A DNA stretch of 59,579 nucleotides, from assembly GCA_031286985.1 (NCBI GenBank), contig JAITTL010000015.1, positions 1 through 59,579 on the forward strand. Reading direction: 5' to 3'. This document shows positions 47,971-58,859 of this stretch, piece by piece. The DNA comes from Endomicrobium sp. Its GTDB lineage: Bacteria > Elusimicrobiota > Endomicrobiia > Endomicrobiales > Endomicrobiaceae. The first letter of the stretch is position 1, and each line of letters begins with the position of its first letter. The position numbers were made by a program, and so were the translations under genes. The notes beneath the pieces are model-generated. The model made no database searches. It was not told the origin of the DNA and worked only from the letters and a program-made list of their open reading frames with translations.

Positions 47971-48669
47971 ATGGTTATGATAAAAAACAGGGTGGTTATA
48001 GTAGATGATGAAGAGCATATAAGAAGCCTGTTAAAGGATTTACTTGAATCCAACGGTTTTACCGCTATTCTCTGCAAAGATACCGATGATGGATACAAAA
48101 AAATTTTGAAATCTAGACCCTCTCTTGTGGTTCTTGATGTCAATATGCCTGCTGTTGGTGGGATAGAGCTTTGTAAGATGCTTAGGGGAACGCCTGAAGT
48201 AAAAAATATACCTATAATCATGCTTACTGTCGAATCTACTGAGGTCAGTAAAGTTGTTGGTTTTGAAAGTGGTGCGGATGACTACATAACCAAACCTTTT
48301 AGCAATATGGAACTTGTTGCAAGGATTGAATCTTTGCTACGACGTGCTCGATATAAAAATAAGCGCGTTAAAATAGAGTGTGATGGACTTGAGATGTTTT
48401 TAAGTTCAAGAACTGTTCTCATAAATAAAAAAGAAGTTCTGTTACGCCCTAAGGAATTCGATTTGCTTTACATGCTTTTGTCAAACCCAAATGTTGTTGT
48501 AAATAAGGAAGTTATTTTGGAAAACGTTTTTGAATATAATGCAGCTACTTCCTCAAGAACCGTGGATACGCATATAAAAAATTTGAGATGTGCGCTTGGT
48601 CAATGGGGGAAACATATTAAGACTGTTTTTGGAATAGGGGTTAAGTTTGTTACGTGTTCGAAATCGTAA
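47971..48669 (+). CDS. OmpR-family response regulator
   Basis: 232 aa. Receiver domain with VVIVDDEEHIRSLLKDLLES, phospho-Asp in VVLDVNMPAVGG, GADDYITKPF; then a winged helix (VLLRPKEFDLLYMLLSNPNV, SSRTVDTHIKNLRCALGQWG). Target genes are unknown. The next gene, 141 bp downstream, starts the phosphonate/surface cluster, which could be one target. ATG 47971 or 47977. Confidence 0.9.
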   Translation: MVMIKNRVVIVDDEEHIRSLLKDLLESNGFTAILCKDTDDGYKKILKSRPSLVVLDVNMPAVGGIELCKMLRGTPEVKNIPIIMLTVESTEVSKVVGFESGADDYITKPFSNMELVARIESLLRRARYKNKRVKIECDGLEMFLSSRTVLINKKEVLLRPKEFDLLYMLLSNPNVVVNKEVILENVFEYNAATSSRTVDTHIKNLRCALGQWGKHIKTVFGIGVKFVTCSKS

Positions 48670-48810
48670 AAAATGTGTCCAATAGGTGTATATTGGTGGT
48701 CTTACGCTGTGAGTGATTGAATTTAGCGATAGGTTTTGCAAATAAATGACAATTTTTAAACCCAGCCTTTTCGACTTGATTTTGTACTCCCAGTGCATAA
48801 TACGAGGTAA

Positions 48811-51282
48811 ATGCTTATGGAATTAATATTTGGCAAAGTTTTTCATTTTTTGTTTTCCATTACAAATTCCTATGGTTGGGCAATTCTGCTCATATCGGTA
48901 TCAGTCTCCATTGTGTTGATGCCTTTTTATCATATCACGAACATCTTAGAAGATAGAGAAAAAACTATTCGTTTAAAGTTGCAGCCATACATTTTAAGAA
49001 TAAGTAAAATTAAGAATGCGCATGTTAAATATCATCATTTGTCAAAGTTATATAGGTCGTATAACTATTCGCCGATTATGTCGTTACGATCGTTGTCGTC
49101 TTTAGTAATACAAGTTCCGTTTTTTATTGCTGCCTATCAAGTGTTGAGTAAAGTATTGGTTGCGAACTCATATAATTCGGAGATGTTTTTTTTGTTTATA
49201 AAGAACTTGGGTTTGCAGGATAATTTGATTGGCGGTGTAAATTTGTTGCCAATTTTGATGACGGCAACCAATATATTGGCTGTGATGTGTATGACTCCTT
49301 TTTCCAAGGAAAGAAGACAAGGTTATATCATAGCTGTTTTGTTTCTGATATTGTTGTACATGTCTCCCGCAGGGCTTGTCTTGTACTGGACAGCGAACAA
49401 TTTTATTAACTTATTGCGGTATTTGTTTGTCTATTTGAAAGGTAAAAAATTCTTGATGATTAAACATACAGTGATAAACTGCTTTTCACTCTTGGCAAAG
49501 AACGTATTCGTCAGGGTTTTCCTATTTTTAATTTCCGCTTATTTTGCAGTTAATACAATGGTACCTATTGAAAAGAGCATCACTAAGTACAGTAACGCTA
49601 TAGTTTTACCTTTGTATATTTTGTTTTTCCTGAAGTTATACGATCATAAAATTATTAGATCACACATGACTAGAAATGGAAAAATACGACTATTGTTGAT
49701 CATATTGTGTTTCGTAGTATCGTGTTTTGTGAAAAGATGGGAAAAAGTACATTGGTTATCTGCTGCTTTGACATTGCTTGTAGTATGCGACCACAGAAAT
49801 ATAAAAATTGTCAAAATTAAAAAAATACTTAAATCTTTAACCCTACCTGTTGTAGGTATGTTGTTTCCAGCTATTTTGTATGCAAGATCTAACCTAATAT
49901 ATATTAACGGATATGGTATTTACACCTATTTTTTAATGCTTATTTTTATTGCTTGTTTTGTTCCCCCAGTGACGTATGTGTATAACACTAGTTGTTCGAT
50001 GTCTAAAATTATAAAAATTTCACTATCCTTTGTATTAGCTACGATGTTTTTACCTTTGATACGGGAGGTTATTAAACATACAGGTAGTTTGCCATATGAT
50101 TTTATATTTTTGTTGTTTATAGTTTACTTTGTGCTTGACTTATTTTGGAAAAAAAAGAAGATAATATTTATATTTTTCTTGGGTTCTATAATTTTTCTAC
50201 TTTTTTCTAAAATTGATTTGACCATGAAGAAAAACGTAGCAGAAGTTGCTGTAGAAGTTCCCGAAGAATTGTTGACTATGTCAATGAAAGATACGCCGAC
50301 AGTATATCTTTTTATGTATGATTCATTTCCACATAAAGAGTTGATTGATGAACTGGGTTTAGACAGAAGCGAATTGGATGATTTTTTATGTGAGTATCAG
50401 TTCAAGGAATATGATTTATATTCCGTTGGGTACTATACTCTGGGAACTATGGCGCAAGTTTTCAACATACATAGGATACAAGATACGGATACGGATAATG
50501 CTCTTAGAAAAATTCTTGGAGGAGATAACTTAGTTAGCATCTTATTCGAAAAATATGGTTATGATAATTTCATCTCAACTGGTTGCGATAATTGCTGGCT
50601 ATTTCCAAGTGCTGATCGTATAAAATATAAACTTGTAGGTAGGGATGATGAAAATAGTCTTTCAAATTCTTTGAGCTTAGTTTATACGATTTTAAAGGGA
50701 AAAATGAATTGTATGTTAAGAGGAAATCCTAAGGTTAGAGACGCATGTTGTGATCTTTCAAAATTTGCTAATAGTAACGGGAACCGCAGTGAAATATTTG
50801 CTTGGGGGGTGAGTGATTATCCTGGCCATTCATCTCTTAGTGGGAGAGGTTTTAGCTATGAATTTAAACGTTGGAAGCCAATATTTTATCAGTCTATACA
50901 GAATATGAAAAAAGATTTAAAATTAGTGATTAACAGTAACCCTGATGCCATAGTAATATTGATGAGTGATCATGGGCCGTGTTTACTTGATGATGCCAGA
51001 AGAAGATATCCATCATTAAGGGACGATCAAATAAGACATATTCATTTCCGCGATATGTTTGGAGCGTTTATGGCAATACGGTGGCCAAACAAAGAGCGTG
51101 CCGCGAAATACGACAAAGAATTCAATATAACACAAGATTTATTTCCTATAGTGTTTGCATACTTATGTGATTCTGCAATTCCGTTAAAATATAAGATAAA
51201 AGATACTGCAGTAAGAATACGGGATCATAGGTTTGACAAAGGCGTGTTTTATCCGAATTCATATAAAAAGGAAGAGAAATAG
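48811..51282 (+). CDS. YidC/Oxa1 insertase domain fused to a sulfatase/phosphotransferase-fold domain
   Basis: 823 aa membrane protein. Residues about 1-210 match YidC/Oxa1: SYGWAILLISVSVSIVLMPF, a Lys/Arg-rich hairpin, then MSLRSLSSLVIQVPFFIAAY and MSPAGLVLYWTANNFINLL, the signatures of the insertase core. Residues about 215-465 add about eight more hydrophobic helices. Residues about 490-823 look like an alkaline-phosphatase-superfamily enzyme: PTVYLFMYDSFPHKELI (first metal Asp), a YTLGTMAQVFN segment where a Thr nucleophile would sit, and ILMSDHGPC with Asp-His ligands, then RWPNK. Relatives transfer phosphoglycerol or phosphoethanolamine. Preceded by GAGG; ATG 48817 may be the true start. 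The next gene begins 2 bp after its stop. Confidence 0.8.
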   Translation: MLMELIFGKVFHFLFSITNSYGWAILLISVSVSIVLMPFYHITNILEDREKTIRLKLQPYILRISKIKNAHVKYHHLSKLYRSYNYSPIMSLRSLSSLVIQVPFFIAAYQVLSKVLVANSYNSEMFFLFIKNLGLQDNLIGGVNLLPILMTATNILAVMCMTPFSKERRQGYIIAVLFLILLYMSPAGLVLYWTANNFINLLRYLFVYLKGKKFLMIKHTVINCFSLLAKNVFVRVFLFLISAYFAVNTMVPIEKSITKYSNAIVLPLYILFFLKLYDHKIIRSHMTRNGKIRLLLIILCFVVSCFVKRWEKVHWLSAALTLLVVCDHRNIKIVKIKKILKSLTLPVVGMLFPAILYARSNLIYINGYGIYTYFLMLIFIACFVPPVTYVYNTSCSMSKIIKISLSFVLATMFLPLIREVIKHTGSLPYDFIFLLFIVYFVLDLFWKKKKIIFIFFLGSIIFLLFSKIDLTMKKNVAEVAVEVPEELLTMSMKDTPTVYLFMYDSFPHKELIDELGLDRSELDDFLCEYQFKEYDLYSVGYYTLGTMAQVFNIHRIQDTDTDNALRKILGGDNLVSILFEKYGYDNFISTGCDNCWLFPSADRIKYKLVGRDDENSLSNSLSLVYTILKGKMNCMLRGNPKVRDACCDLSKFANSNGNRSEIFAWGVSDYPGHSSLSGRGFSYEFKRWKPIFYQSIQNMKKDLKLVINSNPDAIVILMSDHGPCLLDDARRRYPSLRDDQIRHIHFRDMFGAFMAIRWPNKERAAKYDKEFNITQDLFPIVFAYLCDSAIPLKYKIKDTAVRIRDHRFDKGVFYPNSYKKEEK

Positions 51283-51284
51283 AT

Positions 51285-54388
<3,104 letters not shown>

Positions 54389-54494
54389 AATGGCGTGTGA
54401 TGTGAGTAAAGGAGAAAATCCTTCTTGTCTCTTTTGAAGTTTATATGTTGATGTGGTAAATCACTATAGGACAAATCCTATAACTAGCTGATGA

Positions 54495-55332
54495 TATGTG
54501 GAGAGTTTTTGTCACCTAATCCAAAAGATGTGTCGATATTCAAGATATGTGGAAGCTTTGGAATATGTGATTAAAAAATTTAAGCAAGAGTTATAAGATG
54601 AAGTAGGCATACGAAATGTTCTGTAGACAATTTTCATTCAACTGAAAAAATTTGAATATGCTATTACTCCGTGGCATCCGTTACAATAGTTATCTGAAAA
54701 GACGGCAACAGTAAATTGTCTAAAATCGGGGTATTTGCATTTAGCAGATAATGGATTGTTTATGTTTGACATTTAGTTCAATGAATCATGATCAAGATTG
54801 ATTAGGGAAGGAGACGGTGATATATTTTGCTGTGTGGAGATTATTCACTCAGTTATAAGTTGTCATGTGGATGCAAGTAAAAATATATTCAGTACAATTG
54901 ATGAATTGCAGAATTATCAAAAATTGAAAAGATATTATATGTTGTGTCCTGAGGAAATTTTAAATTTGAATTAGACTTTATTATTATGTATCTTTACGTA
55001 TAACAACGTTTAGCGCGCTAAACGAAGAATAAATAGCATGCAAGGGACAATGGTAGATAGGGAGTCAGCTGTAGATTGCTTGTTGAGTTCAGATCTGATA
55101 TTTCACAATGGTCAATCGTTGATGGATTTATAGGGTTGAGTTGTATTCAGATTATTTAGCTAAAGTTAATAGCAGTAAGTTTTGTACCGATATTTTTGAT
55201 AAAGTAGAGAAAAAAAGATATTTTAAAAGATCATTAGATTATCATCAAATAGGTTCGATGAAAAAATCGGTTTTAAGACTGCGGGAGTATTGCGCAAAAA
55301 TATGTTTTTTGCTATTTTTGGGACAATAAAAT
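54495..55332 (+). pseudogene. Decayed gene inside the phosphonate cluster
   Basis: The 1.08-kb space between pntC and pepM has no intact gene, but one frame from 54528 to 55133 reads as protein broken by eight stops: TAA 54594, TAG 54624, 54687, 54774, TGA 54789, TAG 54972, 55011 and 55131. Protein-like stretches include KKFEYAITPWHPLQ, SGYLHLADNGLFMFDI, a 60-codon open run (SRLIREGDGDIF...KRYYMLCPEEIL) and SAVDCLLSSDLIFHNGQSLM. From 55141 a 62-codon piece in another frame (YSDYLAKVNSSKFC...) may be the continuation after a frameshift. I cannot name the family. Confidence 0.5.
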
Positions 55333-55465
55333 GATTTGTAATATTTTACGTGAAGCATTACAGGCTAAAGTGGTTCTCAATAAATAGCGTTGTAGATTGG
55401 TTTCGAAAAAAATTAACGTAAATTTGAAAAAAATATTGGAAAATGTGTCTTGTAAGGGGGGCATT

Positions 55466-56770
55466 GTGAAAAGAAGGACAGTTTATTTGGGAATGATTGG
55501 TGATATCATTCACCCCGGCGTAATTAATATTATACGTGAGGGATCAAAATATGGAGATGTGTTAGTTGGTCTTTTCACTGATGATAGTATTGCGTCCCAT
55601 AAACGCTTGCCATATCTTAATTATGAACAGAGAAAAGCCGTAGTTGAAAATATAAAAGGTGTAATCAGAGTTGTACCTCAAGAAGAATGGAGTTATGTTC
55701 CGAACTTGCTTAAATATCGTCCTGATGCGATTATACATGGCGATGATTGGAAAAACGGACCGGATAGCCAAGAGCGCGATGCTGTTTTTAAAGTTATGCA
55801 AGAATTTGGCGGTGAAGTAATAGAAATTCCTTATACACAAGGTATTAGTTCATCAGGATTAAATAAGGATATATTATCTATTGGCACAACGCCTGGTATA
55901 AGACTTAAAATGTTGCGTAGATTATTAAAGGCAAAACCTTTGGTTAGAATCATGGAAGCTCATTCTGGCCTTAGCGCTTTGATAATTGAGAATGTTGAAA
56001 TTGCTAAAGGAAACGGAATACATAATTTTGATGGAATGTGGTCTTCAAGCCTTACAGATTCAACAAGTAAAGGTAAACCAGACATAGAAGCGGTAGATTT
56101 GACTACCAGATTGCAAACGTTAACTGATATTTTAGAATGTACCACAAAACCAATTATTTTTGATGGTGATACTGGAGGCAAGCTTGAACACTTTGTCTTT
56201 GCAGTGCGTACGTTGGAGAGAAACGGTATTTCAGCTGTTATTATTGAAGATAAAACAGGGTTAAAGAAAAATTCTTTATTTGGTACAGAAGTCAAACAAG
56301 AGCTTGCTCCTATATCGGATTTCTGCGCAAAGATAGCCGCTGGGAAAAGAGCGCAAGTAACGCAAGATTTTATGATAATTGCAAGACTTGAAAGTTTGAT
56401 TGCTGGTGGTACGGTGGAAGAAGCGCTTGTTAGAGCAAGAGCTTTCGTTGGCGTGGGAGCAGATGGAGTTATGATACATAGCAAAGAAGAAACAGGAGTT
56501 GAAATAAAAAATTTCTGTGAAAAGTTTCGCGGTGAATTTCCAAATACTCCTATCGTGCTTGTGCCTACTACGTATAATCAGTTTAAAGAAAAAGAATTTG
56601 TGGAATGGGGTGCCAATATTATTATCTATGCAAATCATATGCTTCGTTCATCGTATCCAGCTATGTTAAATACTGCAAAATCTATTTTGGAAAACGAGAG
56701 ATCACTAGAAGCGGATAAATTTTGTATGCCAATAAAGCAGATATTGGAACTTATTTCAGGTGGTAAATAA
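55466..56770 (+). CDS. pepM: Phosphoenolpyruvate mutase with an N-terminal cytidylyltransferase-like domain
   Basis: Rearranges PEP to phosphonopyruvate, forming the C-P bond. It is 434 aa from GTG 55466, which has AAGGGGGG upstream; the track start is a TTG with no ribosome site. Residues about 5-130 are a TagD/RfaE-like nucleotidyltransferase (VYLGMIGDIIHPGVINII, NYEQRKAVVENIKGV, IIHGDDWKNGP, GISSSGL), but the second His of HxGH is Val. Residues about 150-430 are the mutase: MEAHSGLSALIIENV, FDGMWSSSLTDS, FDGDTGG and the gating-loop motif EDKTGLKKNSLFG, which marks PEP mutase over other isocitrate-lyase relatives. Confidence 0.94.
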   Translation: MKRRTVYLGMIGDIIHPGVINIIREGSKYGDVLVGLFTDDSIASHKRLPYLNYEQRKAVVENIKGVIRVVPQEEWSYVPNLLKYRPDAIIHGDDWKNGPDSQERDAVFKVMQEFGGEVIEIPYTQGISSSGLNKDILSIGTTPGIRLKMLRRLLKAKPLVRIMEAHSGLSALIIENVEIAKGNGIHNFDGMWSSSLTDSTSKGKPDIEAVDLTTRLQTLTDILECTTKPIIFDGDTGGKLEHFVFAVRTLERNGISAVIIEDKTGLKKNSLFGTEVKQELAPISDFCAKIAAGKRAQVTQDFMIIARLESLIAGGTVEEALVRARAFVGVGADGVMIHSKEETGVEIKNFCEKFRGEFPNTPIVLVPTTYNQFKEKEFVEWGANIIIYANHMLRSSYPAMLNTAKSILENERSLEADKFCMPIKQILELISGGK

Positions 56771-57892
56771 ATGATAAATCCAAGTTTTTTCTATGAAAAA
56801 CTCAAAGAAGGCAATATTGATTTTTTTGTAGGGGTTCCAGACTCTCTGTTAAAAAGTTTTTGTGCTTATTTAGCTGATAATTGTGAAGAAAACGAACATA
56901 TTATTGCAGTGAACGAAGGAGCAGCTGTGGCTCTTGCATCAGGGTATAATATAGCAGCAAATAAATCAGCCTTGGTCTACATGCAAAATTCAGGTATAGG
57001 TAACGCTGTAAATCCGCTTTTATCGCTTGCTGATCCTGAAGTTTTCAAGATCCCTGTGGTGCTTTTGATAGGATGGCGTGGACAACCCGGAGTTCATGAT
57101 GAACCTCAACATATTAAACAAGGCAAAATAACATTAAGATTGCTTGAAACCATGGATATTCCATATGAAATACTTTCTGATAATGAAAACGAAGTTACAA
57201 AGCAATTAAATACTTGCTTTAGCTTCTTATCTGAGAGCAGTTCCCCATATGCTTTAGTGGTTAGAAAAGATGTTTTTGCTCCGTATTCTTTAAAAAGTAT
57301 TAAAATGGAAGAACCTGGTTTGATGACCCGGGAGGAGGCGATAGAAGAGATTGTGAAAGCTTCCAAGAAAGATGAAATATTTTTTTCTACAACAGGTATG
57401 GCTTCGCGAGAATTATATGAATTACGTGATAAATACAAAATGGATCATTCACATGATTTCTTAACGGTGGGTTCAATGGGTCATGTTTCGCATATAGCGC
57501 TCTCTGTAGCTTTACAAAAACCAGATAGTGGAGTAACCGTTGTGGATGGCGATGGTGCAGCTCTTATGCACATGGGAGCAATTGCTACAATTGGAGTGAA
57601 GAAACCTATAAAATTTAAGCATATTGTTATCAACAATGCTGCGCATGATAGTGTTGGGGGACAACCTACAATCGCTCAGAATATTAATCTTTGCGATGTA
57701 GCCGTTGCATGTGGGTATAAATATGCACGTAGAGTAAAGCTAAAGACCGAACTCTTGGATGTTCTTTTGCAGGAAAAAGCGTCTCCATCTTTCATTGAAA
57801 TTTTTGTTAAAAAGGGTGCTAGAAAAAATTTGGGAAGACCAAAGGTGAAGCCTATTGAAAATAAAATGGAATTAATGAAACGATTTATGTAA
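56771..57892 (+). CDS. ppd: Phosphonopyruvate decarboxylase
   Basis: TPP enzyme that makes phosphonoacetaldehyde and drives the unfavourable mutase step, 373 aa, the usual length. FFVGVPDSLLKSFCAYLAD start, VNEGAAVALASGYNIAAN with the catalytic Glu, GWRGQPGVHDEPQH, and the TPP motif VVDGDGAALMHMGA followed by VINNAAHDSVGGQPT. It begins 0 bp after the pepM stop, the normal pepM-ppd pair. Product goes to the transaminase half of PntC-PhnW. Confidence 0.95.
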   Translation: MINPSFFYEKLKEGNIDFFVGVPDSLLKSFCAYLADNCEENEHIIAVNEGAAVALASGYNIAANKSALVYMQNSGIGNAVNPLLSLADPEVFKIPVVLLIGWRGQPGVHDEPQHIKQGKITLRLLETMDIPYEILSDNENEVTKQLNTCFSFLSESSSPYALVVRKDVFAPYSLKSIKMEEPGLMTREEAIEEIVKASKKDEIFFSTTGMASRELYELRDKYKMDHSHDFLTVGSMGHVSHIALSVALQKPDSGVTVVDGDGAALMHMGAIATIGVKKPIKFKHIVINNAAHDSVGGQPTIAQNINLCDVAVACGYKYARRVKLKTELLDVLLQEKASPSFIEIFVKKGARKNLGRPKVKPIENKMELMKRFM

Positions 57893-58201
57893 AACAAAGA
57901 AAATATCATTAAAAAGAAAAAGCTTATTGATGTTTTATTTTTTGAAAAAATCTTATCGAAGCAAGAGTTAAAACTCAAGGCTGGGGAGTTGGGTTTAAAA
58001 AGTTTAAAAATAGTTAAAATCTTTAAATGGGTTTATATTGATCGTAGATGGAAAATTATGGTAGCTGGCATAGCGACAATTTGTGGGACGTACTACACAT
58101 GTGTGTGGTCCATGCATTTTATCGGTGTAATTGTTTCTGGTATTTTTGAGACGGTAAATATGAAACTTCCACCACGAAAAAATCCTAAAGATTTGCGATA
58201 A
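57893..58201 (+). CDS. Small membrane protein or gene remnant downstream of ppd
   Basis: An open frame of 102 codons follows the ppd stop in the same frame with no ATG until codon 56 (MVAGIATICGTYYTC). The track starts it at TTG 57989, but that codon abuts the GGGGAG purine run too closely. A basic lead (LKSLKIVKIFKWVYIDRRWK) precedes a hydrophobic span (GIATICGTYYTCVWSMHFIG, VIVSGIF) and a Lys/Pro end. No family recognised. It may be a small membrane partner, or the tail of a lost gene. Confidence 0.35.
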   Translation, partial: NKENIIKKKKLIDVLFFEKILSKQELKLKAGELGLKSLKIVKIFKWVYIDRRWKIMVAGIATICGTYYTCVWSMHFIGVIVSGIFETVNMKLPPRKNPKDLR

Positions 58202-58519
58202 AAAGAATATGCCGTTCGCCAATAAGAATTTGTTTTGTAATTACTTATGGCAGTGGTTTTTAGAATTATTTTAATAGTATGTGTAAATTTTTGATAAGAA
58301 ATGTGATAGATACTTGGGATGAATAGGTGATAAGTGATATGCTCAAAAAAAAATCATAAAACATATTCAGTAAAAAGGATAACATAGATGAATTTTACAA
58401 ATAATAAAATCTAGCAAAGGAATTCGATGAAATAGTGGATTTTCGATTGATATTTGGTACGCTGGTTGGGTGTCAGAGATGCTTGTGTGTATTGGTCAAA
58501 GATGGTAGAAAAAAAATAG
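58202..58519. other. Gene-free, increasingly purine-rich gap
   Basis: About 320 bp without a convincing gene. A short open piece, AKEFDEIVDFRLIFGTLVGC, followed by QRCLCVLVKDGRKK lies at about 58414-58530 without a start codon. From here to the window end the plus strand is markedly rich in A and G. Confidence 0.4.
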
Positions 58520-58735
58520 ATGAGGAGTAAAGGAATTTTCAGAAAGAGAGAAGTAAGAGAGCAAGAGTTTGAAATAAGGAAGGGCAGAACAGCAAGAAAA
58601 GAGATCGAAAGGAAGTGGTCATGCAAGACACAAAGGGAGAGAAGTTTTAAAAAGGAAAGATTTAGAGAGATATAGAAGGATGGTGGAAGTCTGATAACAG
58701 AAGAAGACATGTCTACAGATGTAGTTAGGTTTTGA
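58520..58735 (+). pseudogene. Short basic ORF interrupted by TAG
   Basis: ATG 58520 opens a 51-codon frame, MRSKGIFRKREVREQEFEIR, ending RSFKKERFREI at TAG 58673-58675. The frame continues KDGGSLITEEDMSTDVVRF to TGA 58733. AGA/GAA codons dominate, like the exported gene downstream. It may be a broken gene or a chance purine-rich ORF; the function is unknown. Confidence 0.3.
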
Positions 58736-58820
58736 TGATGATGTTTGTTTGCGATAAAAAAGAGAGTAAATGGAGATTGGATTTTTAAGAAAAAGAAAGA
58801 TGAAACGGTTTGCCGTACGG

Positions 58821-58826
58821 TATAAT
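58821..58826 (+). promoter_or_regulatory. Candidate -10 box for the repeat-protein gene
   Basis: A perfect TATAAT 34 bp before the GTG start. No good -35 at 16-18 bp; CCGTACGG, a perfect 8-bp palindrome, lies immediately upstream and might bind a regulator. Confidence 0.4.
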
Positions 58827-58859
58827 TGTGTATGAGAATGGGAAAAGGGGAGAGACAAA

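Noticed and set aside
54528-55133. A stop-codon-recoded functional gene (UAG as sense)
   Set aside because: Other genes in the window end with TAG as an ordinary stop (for example lysC and the YidC-fusion gene), and the frame also contains TAA and TGA.
56276-56638. Minus ORF of 120 aa within pepM
   Set aside because: Antisense shadow; the plus strand carries the mutase catalytic motifs.
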